Under the pieces are notes generated by a model that saw only the letters and a list, made by a program, of their open reading frames with translations, was not told where the DNA came from and did no database searches. Below are positions 13,540-23,620 of a stretch of 64,000 nt of DNA, piece after piece. A program made the position numbers and the translations under genes. The stretch spans positions 1,240,001-1,304,000 of the forward strand of contig JAFEUB010000908.1 of assembly GCA_024529925.1 (NCBI GenBank), in the 5' to 3' direction. The first letter of the stretch is position 1, and every line of letters starts with the position of its first letter. This stretch comes from Ophthalmolycus amberensis. Taxonomy: Eukaryota; Chordata; Actinopteri; Perciformes; Zoarcidae.

Positions 13540-14010
13540 CTTAGCCTGGCGGCAATAGGCTTGACAAGCATTCTGTGAACTCGTTTGGCAAGGGCTTGAA
13601 TGTAGCGGACATTCATTTATGCGGAAAAATCCCGCACTCCAGTTTAAATGTGCAGAAATTCTTCTGTTATTTTCTCTGAAATGTTTTACTTGGTTATGCT
13701 TAGCTTAATTAGTGTGTGACTGTATGGCATATGCAGGATTCTTATAAATAGCCCAAATGTGAGTGTCTCCCTTGTTCACCCGTTCTCTGCCTCACTTCCT
13801 GCAGCTTGGTGGCATCACAGATGCTAATATCTGCTGGCTAGCATGGCATCTTGTTGTAGGCGGCCTGGAATTCCAGACATTTACTCCTATCAGTAAGCGG
13901 CGGGATCAGTAATGCTAACTATGTGGATCATTCTGAGAAGATTGGACCACAGCCGGCCCTTCTAATAATGCTGTGCGTTTCAGCAGTACGTCTCAATCGA
14001 GTGCTACAAC
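13540..14010. promoter_or_regulatory. candidate conserved non-coding region
   Basis: Two complex patches (13540-13660 and 13800-14010) without repeats, with words such as TTCATTTATGCGG, GATGCTAATATC, AGTAATGCTAACTATG and CTAATAATGC. Selected by appearance only. Confidence 0.2.
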
Positions 14011-17000
14011 CCAATGGCTCCATTGTTCCTGCCCTCCTTTGTGATGCAGTCGGGAAGAAAAAAAAAAAATAGCAAGCAGGCCCTCAGATTTCATTTCTTT
14101 TCTAATGGCATGAAAAGATTTCATTGAAGTGCAGATTGAGTGTGTGCCGCTGCGGGTTGTGGAATGAGGCCAAGAGCTCAGTGCCCGGGAAAATGCCCTG
14201 GCTAGGCAGCGTCATCCCAGCACCAAACTGATGTTCTTCATTGAGAATGGGCAGCATCATAGCAACCCAGAGAGATGCATAAAAGATGACAGTAGAGACA
14301 CCAATTTGAAACACACTTCCACAACAAGACACACGATAGGCTGGTTTCAACTTTACTGAGGTCAAATGTGGCTGTCTTAACTAAGCAATAGATGCTGTCT
14401 CATTTTTTCATTGTCAAAACCAACACATGTGAATTCATTGAAATTATGTATCCACGTTTCTGCCGACAGGATCACATTTACGTGAAATGTAACAAGTATG
14501 CATTCTCAGTCTCCTCACATGTCTTTGTAAATGCATAGTTTGTACTGCAGTGGGGCTGTCACTCTGCCTAATTGCTGTCTACTTTGTACATGCACACATA
14601 CCAGAGAAGATATGCTCTGCTCTGGTGATTCTTGTTGAGGGCATATGCTCATGTAAAGCCCAGGTGATTGCCTACCAGTCCATCATCTCATACTTTTCTC
14701 TGTGAAGAGGGGCCCAGAGAGACAGACTGCTCTTTAACCCGAAAACCCTCTTCAGCATTTTTCCCAGTTGGGTCATATTTTTTCATGTGGCTTCATCCTC
14801 TGCAGGTCCCCTTGTTGTGGGCTGCAATGGTGAGAAGGACAGACAGGTTTCCTTGCCCAAGTGCTGGGTAATAATGGTGAAAATTGTTCAAGTGCTCGAG
14901 ATCTACCTCTAGTCCAAATAGAGACACTATTTTGAAACCACACACACACACACCTGTCTGTGGAGTTTCCTTCTCCTGTTGTAGTTGGCTTTTTCTGCCT
15001 CCAGCACACTCAAACCTTTTCAGTGTAACAAAGTGAGAAATGTGTATCACAATATAAATTCAGAGAGAAAATAAGGCGAGCATGTGGGTATGTGTGTATC
15101 GACAGGAAAATGTGTTTACAGTATGTACGGTAAATGTGTGTATCAGCGTGAGACGACAATCCGGTGAGAATGGAATCGGTGCAAGAAAAAGCAATATTGT
15201 CCTGTAGGGCTCAGACAGTCATGAAATTAATCTATTATCTTCCCGTGCAGCTGCCATGTACGATACAAGGTGCTTGACAATTCCCTGTGCCGTTGTGACT
15301 CCGTGACATTTGCCCATTCACCAAGCTCGCTGACACCAACAGGATCTGGCCTTGCCGCCAAATTAAGGCAACGAGTGGGGAAATGAGAGCGGTGGCATTG
15401 GCCAGGAGGAGCCCGAGAGGCGGGATAGATTTCCCCTTGTGTTTAAAGACCTGACCTAAGCACCTTGCCCAGGGGCTTTTTATCAGCTGGAGCCGAAAAA
15501 CACCTTCAGGAGGGAGACAGCTATACAGCCACGGCCGGTTAAAATGGTGTGACAAGGCGGCGCTGTCCTTGCACACCTCTTGACTCCCCTCCCTCCCCCC
15601 TTCTTCACTACTAGCCCTACTCTTCTTTTCCTACCAGACTGGGTCCTCCATCTAAAGCTCCATTCAGTAGGGAACGGGCAGGCTTTAAATGCCTGTCGCC
15701 CACTGTCATAGAAGCCGCTGCACACGAGGTGTCCAGTGTCACAACCCAGGCTGGGCCCTGTCAAGGGCAAAATGAATTTGTTGGAGGGAGAAAGATAGAG
15801 GGGGAGAGAAAGCGAGCAGAGAAGGGATAAATTACAGCGAATGATGAATAACCCGAAGGAGCACAGATACTACACACAAAAGATGAAGAGAGGTGAGATG
15901 ATGGGAGGAAGCGAGAGAAGAGTAGAGGGGGGTCTGGCCTGGCTGTTGCTGGCTCAGGCTTACGGATAGCGGCTGTCAAAGGAGCAAGGTTTTATTTATT
16001 TATTGTTGGTCTGCTTAAGAGATGGTGAAGGTCAGGCTATGTGTCTGCTCCCCAGCTTTGTTATGTGAGCTGGATCAATTTATGAAATATGTCTGTTAAC
16101 AATGCTGCCGATGTAATCTCTCTCTCTCTCTCGCTTTCCCCCATGCGCAGTCTTTCCACTCTCCCTTCACCTTTTCTGCTATTTCTACTCCTGCTGTTGC
16201 TGCTACTCCTGCAGTGACCATGGTAACCTCATCTCTATAGTTGTAGCTGCTGTTGCAACAGTGTTGTAGGATGAAGAGGTCAACACATTATGTCCTTGAA
16301 GAAGTAAACGTGACGAATGAAGTGAGGCTCTGTCAGCTGTGATTGCAGTATCAGTGTGTTTAAGTGGAAGGTTGTTTATTGTTTATTGGCACAAAGAGAG
16401 GGGAGTTTATTTTGTAACCCCGTTGAAAGTCGTGTATTATATTACTATTCGACATCAAAGGCTCATCCATTATATTCATTCTGTATTGCTGTACTGCACC
16501 ATGTGATTGACTACCACCTTTTAAACTAATGTGGTGCTGTGCATACACGACTGTGCATTGTATTTATGCAATATGCATATTGGAAATTCACATAATTTAT
16601 GTGCCGCCTATTTGTGTTTGCTTTTAGTATGACAGGTCATTGGTTTAGAGTCAAATTCACATAACACAATGAACCAAATGACAGTATCTATATGTAAAGG
16701 GCCCTCGTGATTTGATGGATCTGTCTCCAGTGTGATGTGGTATGTGTATCAACACTATGTTTGGTATTTTTTTCTTTTCTTCTAAATGTGTCATCAGTTG
16801 TAAAATCGTCTTCCTCAACTGTTCCTGGCAGGTTCTAGACAATCCAGCACCGTGACCAACATAACCACACCACCATGTCAATTTGCGTATGTTAAATCTG
16901 CCCTGAGCTGGAGCTATAATTCCTGCTTAGATATACTCTACAGTTTATAAATATACTCTACAATGTATGATCTCTCCTGTTTATTGCATGCTTTCTGTAG

Positions 17001-17760
17001 ACGGTCGTTGCGCTTGTTGCTCAGTCTCATCTAATTCTAACTGTCTGGCAAGCCAGGCAGACTGTGGCCTGGATCACTGCCGCCACCCGGCCCTGCAGCC
17101 CTTTCCTTGGTCAGCAAACCAGAGCAGGATCAGTGGGCCATCTATCGCTCTATCCATCTCTCCATCCTCATGTTAGAAAGCTCAGTGTTCATACAGCTAC
17201 GGTCACACCCCAAAGGACATCTGATCAGTTTGAAGATACCATCCAGTGGATCGCTTTTTTTACCCTGTGGTTTAACCAGAACGAAAGAGTATAAGAGCAT
17301 GTTGTTCAGAACGTGGTCGCACATCTGAGTTTAATAAGGTGCTTTGGTGGAGAGTAGTTATATTGCGTTGCTTCCCTTATGTGAACTTAAGGTAATCTGG
17401 GACAACCAGGGCTCAGGGGCAGCTGGTTTGTTGCGTATGTTTTTGTGCGTATGTGTGTTTTAGATGTGGTGTTGTGAAAGGGGTTTTGGGGCGAGCATAA
17501 GGGTGACAGGGGGTGAGTAAACAGTTTGCGAAAGAGCAACCCGGGGAAAATGCAGGGCGACCGGTTTGTTTTGGATTGCTCAGAGCTCAACAATTTAAAG
17601 ACATAAATATAAACAGAGAGTGGGGACAACTAATCCCCCCCCGAATGCAAGATTAAGAAATGAAATGACTCCAAGATGACCTTTGATTACAGAGTGAGGG
17701 TGAGTTTCATGGAAAGAGCATATGACATGGGTACTAAGCAGTGGGGAAGGGAAACCATTG
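14011..17760. other. non-coding stretch, no gene seen
   Basis: Holds a short A run at about 14059-14070, small CA (14939-14953) and CT (16117-16132) runs, a GA-rich patch near 15780-15930 and unique DNA. A 12-base word ATATACTCTACA occurs twice at 16929-16962. A patch at 16545-16625 has POU-like words (TTATGCAATATGCATATT). Confidence 0.55.
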
Positions 17761-17769
17761 CGGAGAGGA

Positions 17770-17915
17770 ACAACTTGGCCATAGAAGGTCCAACTGTTAA
17801 TTAGCATTTTGTGAGCGACGTAAATAAGGCCTTTGAAGATTTCTAACCCGAGAGCCATGAACTTGTAATCATTACAGATCAAGGATCAATATCCGCTCAT
17901 TTGCATAACAAAACT
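17770..17915. promoter_or_regulatory. candidate enhancer with TAAT palindrome and octamer
   Basis: Within 110 bases there are TAATTA at 17798-17803, an 11-base palindrome GTAATCATTAC at 17865-17875 and a perfect octamer ATTTGCAT at 17899-17906 (reverse of ATGCAAAT). TAAT sites bind homeodomain proteins and the octamer binds POU factors (family knowledge). The surrounding sequence is unique and not coding. Confidence 0.35.
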
Positions 17916-18719
17916 ACAATCTAACCATCAGTCCTACTCCCTCCGTTTACTTACATGTGACTGAGTGACTTTGACTGTATGTGTGCCCAGTTCTTTAAAA
18001 ATAACTTTTCTTTCTTTCTTTCACTCAAGTGGCAGCATAGTGAGCTCTCCCACGCACACATTATTTTTACGAAGTAGTTAAGTGTCGAGCAAGTGCTCCC
18101 TGGCCGTAAGTATCAAGAAACTGACAGTGATAGAGAATGTATTTGATCCATGGAGTCGTATTCCTTCACCCTTATTCAAACTGTGGATTCATCTAAATTC
18201 TATGGAATCTACAGCAACACATTTCTCTTTCTCTTTTTTTTTGCCCTCAGAGTTCAGAAGCTTGTAGGTCTTTAATTATGTATAATATTCTTTTGCCCTG
18301 TTTTATGGAAACTCCAGACTGGATTCGCTCAAGTCATCGACTTGAAAGTTTGAAAACCTCCAGTGACAAGAATATTAATGTGCCAGCAGTGTCATATCTG
18401 TTTCAGCTCATGCATATTCAATGTCCCCCCAGCTCTCCAAGATTTATGTCAGACTTTGCCGGAGTGTAGTTTTCCACCATTGGAGATAATAGCATGCTAA
18501 ATTGATGTTATCGGGGGCAGGTTTTTTCCTCTCTACTCCTCTCCAGGTCGGGGGGTTGGGAGAGAGGAGAGAGGAGCAACCTACTTGCCTGGCTGCTGTT
18601 CAGACTGTTGGCGGCTTTAGTGCTCACCTCCACCCACCGGCCTGTTCTGTAGAAGCAGCGGACTGAAAACCTCCGTCATGGGGGTAGAGGAGAGCATATT
18701 TTGGAAGGAGATTAGGGGG

Positions 18720-18985
18720 CGATCCTGTGGATTATCTTTTAATTAAGGACGGTTGAGTTGTGCCCACTCTGGTGGCGCAAACGCCCAGCTGCTAATGAAG
18801 TTTAAACAGACATACTTTATTTAATTACTGCTAATCGCTGGGGCCCAAAGTCCGGCCCTCTTTGATCTGCCTGTCGCACTGTAATCTTCCTGGCAGATAC
18901 CATCTCCTGTTCTACCCGGATCCCTTTTAAAAGTTGCTACGGGAGGTCCAAGATTAACCATGGGTTAATTGAGACAGCCAGGGTG
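18720..18985. promoter_or_regulatory. candidate enhancer, dense TTAATTA words
   Basis: This patch has TTAATTAA at 18739-18746, GCTAATGAAG, TTAATTAC at about 18821-18828, GCTAATCGC, and an inverted repeat ATTAACC-ATG-GGTTAAT at 18953-18969. It is complex sequence with moderate GC and no open frame of note, just upstream of the GT microsatellite at 18989. Confidence 0.35.
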
Positions 18986-18988
18986 GAA

Positions 18989-19034
18989 GTGTGTGTGTGT
19001 GTGTGTGTGTGTGAGTGTGTGTTTGTGTTTGTGT
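18989..19034 (+). repeat. GT microsatellite
   Basis: A GT run with a few interruptions (GAGT, TTTG), followed by a GA-rich stretch. Confidence 0.9.
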
Positions 19035-19142
19035 ATGACAGAGAGAGAGAAAGAGGGCCAGAGAAGGAGGGAGGATGGGCAGTAGGTTGATTGATGTGTT
19101 TGTGGCCTTAGAAGTCATCCTGTTTTCTCGGCCTCTACGCTC

Positions 19143-19166
19143 TCTTTCTCTCTCTCTCTCTCTCTC

Positions 19167-19201
<35 letters not shown>
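19143..19201 (+). repeat. CT microsatellite joined to a C34 homopolymer
   Basis: About 12 CT units run directly into 34 consecutive C bases (19168-19201). The length may partly reflect assembly or sequencing uncertainty. The minus strand is a G34 run. Confidence 0.95.
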
Positions 19202-19202
<1 letters not shown>

Positions 19203-19328
19203 CTCTGTCTTCTCTGGTCATTTGCCACACCAGGACGTATTGGTCACACATTGCCTGGCTGTTTGACTTTAGAGACACAAGGGGGCCTTGATTATACCTG
19301 ACATGTACAAAAAAATGTGTTCAGGCTC

Positions 19329-19343
19329 TTTTTTTTTTTTTTT
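19329..19343 (+). repeat. T15 homopolymer
   Basis: Fifteen consecutive T bases in an AT-rich context; no SINE or processed transcript is recognisable next to it. Confidence 0.9.
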
Positions 19344-19700
19344 CAAGCTCTTGGCAAAGATTACTGGACACATGTCAATATTTTTATTTTAGTAGAATAT
19401 ACTATTTTGTGAAATATTGTTAAATATATATAGAATTTTGAGGAATTTCTGTGGTGTTACATAAGCAGACCTTAGTCATAAAAGCCATTCAGTTAGATGG
19501 ATTTTCTACTTTGTGTTTACCAGGCGAGTCACAACGTGTACTTCCATATACCTTTATAACCCAGTTATTGTTTCACTATTGTTTTAAAGAGGCCATTGTC
19601 TCAATGTAAGTGGATGGTGAGCAGCTGTTATCTTTGTAAGCTTCAGAGAGGTCAGCAGGGGCAGCAGAGAGCACAGTAAGGGGGTTTGTGTGGCTCTCGC

Positions 19701-19718
19701 TGTGTGTGTGTGTGTGTG

Positions 19719-19758
<40 letters not shown>

Positions 19759-19767
19759 TGTGTGTGA
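19701..19767 (+). repeat. GT microsatellite, left arm of an opposed pair
   Basis: About 33 TG units with a few interruptions. Opposed in orientation to the CA run at 20123-20191. Confidence 0.95.
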
Positions 19768-20118
19768 GAGGAGAGGAGGGGGGTGTCTTTATCTGACCTG
19801 GGGGAGCCATGGGCTTCCTGTTAATTGGGTTAGTGCAGCGACCAGGAGCAAACCGTGTGACTGGAGAAAAATACTGTGAGAAAAACCCTAAGAGGCACTT
19901 TTGTCTCAGCTGAGACATATGGCAGAGGAGCTGTGAGCTGTGAGTCTTCATCTGGAGGGAGCGAATGAAGAGGGTGTGAGAACGAGAGAGGCAGAGAGAG
20001 AGATGCATGTTTCCCCAAATGAATGTGGTATCCCCAAATTGAGTGAAAAATAGCCAGAGGACACAGTTGCTGTGGTAAACTGATCTCCCTATCCGTATCT
20101 CTATCTAACATGTGTGCG

Positions 20119-20122
<4 letters not shown>

Positions 20123-20160
<38 letters not shown>

Positions 20161-20191
20161 CACACACACACACACACACACATACACACAC
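20123..20191 (+). repeat. CA microsatellite, right arm of an opposed pair
   Basis: About 34 CA units with CTA and TA interruptions. It is complementary to the GT run about 355 bases upstream. Confidence 0.95.
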
Positions 20192-21470
20192 GTTGCATCC
20201 TTTGTCTTTCCAGCTCTCTCACACCCACCCTCTCCAACATCTCTCTTCAATCCTCACCCTTTCAATATGTTTCTATTTCCTTTCTTCACCCTTTATTCTT
20301 GCCCGGCCGTTCCCATCCTCCACAGTTGAAAGATTGCCAATAAATGAGTGATTTATATTCCGATAAGAGATGTTAACTAAACCGCTGCATGCATATTCAT
20401 ACCTGAAGCTGTTGATTAATGCTAGCTTCACCATAACAGAAAATGTGTATTGTTTTCTTTTTCATTGCAACATGAACCATAGAGTCAGTAAAGGCCGTTA
20501 CATGCCTCACAAAGAGATCTACTGCTTTAATTATCCAAAGTAAAATGGCAAAAATTATTCATAGCCCTGCTTAAAACATGGTTGATGGAATTATGCATTT
20601 CAATTTGTGAATAATTGAATCTTTCTTTCAGATTGTGACAGAATAGTTAATTTATTAATAGACGTACACAAAGTCGAGTCAAAGCCTTGGCTGGTCCTGC
20701 GGGTAGAACTGCTTTCAAGAGAATGAACCCTTGTTAAATAAGTTACAGAACACAGTCCTGCGCAGACGTCTGAGTTGCAAACAAACCCGAACGACAAAAA
20801 GGGAAGAGGGAGAGACAGAAAGAGAGAAGAGGAAAAGAGACACCGGGTGTTAAACACAGGGACGTCTCAGAGGCCTGTCGGTAGAGGAGATGAAATATTA
20901 AATGCTTTAGTGTTTATTAACGGGATGAAACAAAGGGCTGCTTCCCTTTGACTTGTGCACATTGACACTTGGCAAAGAACAAACAAAATCAAATATGGTA
21001 TTGATCCATAATGGATGAAAAAGGCAATTTTGAATGAGCAGTATTATTTAAGAACTAGCAAAGGGAAGAAACGCAGACACACTGTTAGTGAACATCAACT
21101 TTTTGTCAGCTGCCTCGCTTACACACAAGTCTGGTTTAATGTTATATAATACTTTAGTACCTGCAGGCTTTTCTAATTGTATGCCATGACCAAAATATGA
21201 AATCAGCCTATTTTTGTCAAAAATAAATGTTTTAGTCTGTATTTTAACACAGTTACAAAAAGCATTACATTTCATAAAGATCTGACCAGTTTGAATTTAA
21301 ATGGATGTGTGTAACTCTAACAGTCAGTTGAGTTTTGGGGGGGGAGTTGAGTAAAGAAGTGTAATATATCACGTAACCTTGGTGACGGTGCTTGATGTAA
21401 GCTCCTTTGCATGTCTTTCATAGTAAAGCAGGGCTAGGGTGACATTTAATGTTGTTAGCAGTTTAACCCC
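20192..21470. other. non-coding stretch, no gene seen
   Basis: AT-rich unique DNA with only short open frames; a GA-rich piece at 20800-20845. Nothing else recognised. Confidence 0.6.
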
Positions 21471-21479
21471 TCGCCCCTG

Positions 21480-21625
21480 TCCTTGGGGTCCTGTCATGTC
21501 CGAGTGGCACCCCAAATAAGCACTTTTGACACGGGGCTCCAGGCTTGCGGCCCCTGCCTCCGTTGACAGTTCCTAACAAAGGGCCCCTCTTCCATTGATT
21601 GCCCTTTGCTGTTATGCAAATTCAA
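21480..21625 (+). promoter_or_regulatory. candidate regulatory element with an octamer
   Basis: A unique, fairly GC-rich patch ending in GCTGTTATGCAAAT, a perfect octamer at 21614-21621. The bases before it (CTGTT) resemble the SOX half of a SOX-OCT composite site but differ from the TTGT core. Other words include CAAATAAGC and CCATTGATTG. Confidence 0.3.
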
Positions 21626-21839
21626 GAGTCTCACTGCTACCCAACCCGTTGAGGAAGGTATGGGGGTTACAGCGAGTAGCAAAGTTTGTTTTCTTTTCTT
21701 TTTAGTCAAACGTCTCTGTGCTGTGTTGCAGAAGTTAAAAGTCCTATCTCTGCAGCTCCAGACCCCCTTCCTCGATTCGGTGTTTGCTTCTTCTTCCCTT
21801 TCTGCTGTCTTTTTCATCTGCACTTCCCAGAACTGTGTT

Positions 21840-21856
21840 CCCCCCCCCCCCCCCCC
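21840..21856 (+). repeat. C17 homopolymer
   Basis: Seventeen consecutive C bases in an otherwise pyrimidine-rich stretch. Confidence 0.92.
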
Positions 21857-23380
21857 GTCTTCTTGCTAGTGTTTCATGGGACAGAATAAAGCAGGCCGAC
21901 TGTGTATACAGAGATAACTCTACAGATGAGTACATGGAGGAGCACATGCACATACACATACACACAATTCACTACTTGTGCTCTCTCACTCACCCACATA
22001 TTTAGTCTCACTAGCACACACTTGACACGCAGGAGAAAATCCCTGTAGCCTATTCCTTCTGGTTGTGGTTCTTATTCTATGCCCTAATGCCTTCCCCAGC
22101 TGTGCGTTTGTGTGTCCCTAGGGAGTCCATGCATAGCTGCTGTAGTGACCTGATAACATCTGGGAGTAACTGATGGTTTTGCCCACATGCTTCGGAGCCT
22201 CAGGACCCCGCGGTCGTCCTTCGCAAAGCCCCGTCTCCCTTGGACCCTTTCAACACCTCCTCGACACCCGCTTAATACAAATTCCACCAGTGAAAAATCC
22301 AAACATGCTCTGTGTTTTATTAAAAAGCATGCCTCTAGGCCTATTTCTCATGATCTTTGAAGTGGAAGTTCTTGTCACTGTGTGTGAGAGACAAGGCAAG
22401 GTGAAAGAGCGGTGAACCAAGACCACTTTCCATGTTGATGTGTTTGATCTGCATCCTCACCAAGATGCATGCAAAATGAATGAGAGCTTGCTTTGAAAAT
22501 ATTTTCCAATGTTAAAAAAATAGCTTTCACTTAAGATTTCCCCCTTAATTAGAAGATACGGTGACATTTCAACACATTTGTTAAATCAAAACTTTGTGTA
22601 AACATTAAATAAATTACTTGCCTAGTTATCTGATAAATTCTTACCTGTCAGGGCTTTAAAATTGTAAAAAAAAATATGATCTAGAGCAGAAGAAAGGGGG
22701 AGTGAGGTGAAACACAACAGTGGACGCTGTTGCTTTTGAGATATTTTATGGCTGCCCTGACCTCCAAATGACTCAAGGTTATCAAGGCATCAGAGCAGCC
22801 TGTCCTGGGATTCCAAGAGACAACATAAAACTAAGAGGGGAATATGTTTATCCAAGGCTGATGGCGTGATGAAGATCTCTTCCCTCCAAATTCACAGCAA
22901 CCTCCTTTTGCAGAACATTTACATATTGTTACATAAACTGCTGAGAGTGTTGCAGTGAGAACGGGAGGGGGGGCGAGGAAGGACATGACGTTTAAGAGAG
23001 TGCATGTATTATTGCATTAAGCTGTGATTGTAGCCCTTCTGTCTCGGCAAATCACATCCGCTTTTAACATTCATGTTGTATTAGTTAACGCCCTGGAACC
23101 ATATCCAGTATATCCAGTATGTCTTTTGTGTCATCTCCCTCACATTTCACATGGAACTTGTGCGAGTGTGTTTTGCTTGATGGCCGATGAGGGGATGTAT
23201 ATGACCCACTCCGTAGGAGGAACAATAAACAAAAATGGAATGAAGAGGAGGAGGAAGAACAGAGGAGGCGGAGGAATAATAAAAACAGAAAAGAAGTGTT
23301 TCCATGCTTTCTCCAGCTGTTTTCCCATGGAAAGGCACCGGCTAGCCTACACAGCTTGTTACAATAGAAGGAACGAGCCT
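21857..23380. other. non-coding stretch, no gene seen
   Basis: Contains a complex patch at 22150-22310, AT-rich DNA at 22490-22680 and a G-rich stretch at 22965-22980. A nine-base word ATATCCAGT is repeated in tandem near 23101-23118. The 124-codon frame at 23024-23398 has no domain and a low-complexity arginine/glycine part. Confidence 0.55.
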
Positions 23381-23389
23381 GGTGGGATC

Positions 23390-23620
23390 TGGAATTGACA
23401 ACTTGTGTCTGCTTAGTTACACTAGTTAATGACCCTAATTATCTTCCTTCTTGCTGTGAACAGTCAATAAACAATTAGCGTGGCATATGGACCCCCTAAA
23501 CTCTGTGTTTTCTATCACCAAGACAATGGGGTGTCCTTCTCCGACAGTGGTAGAGTGTCAGTGCAGGCTGATTAAAGTACGTGGGAAACAGTAATCAATG
23601 GCTTATCCTAAGACCCTTGA
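23390..23620. promoter_or_regulatory. candidate enhancer with TAAT words
   Basis: Includes GTTAATGACC, CTAATTATC (TAATTA at 23436-23441), ACAATTAGCG, GCTGATTAAAG and AGTAATCAATGG within 160 bases. Complex sequence, no repeats. Confidence 0.3.

Noticed and set aside
19321..19350. T15 run as a possible SINE or processed-transcript tail
   Set aside because: No SINE body, coding remnant or target duplication lies next to it.
19652..20351. Several open frames rich in Thr-His or Cys-Val repeats
   Set aside because: They are translations of the GT and CA microsatellites.
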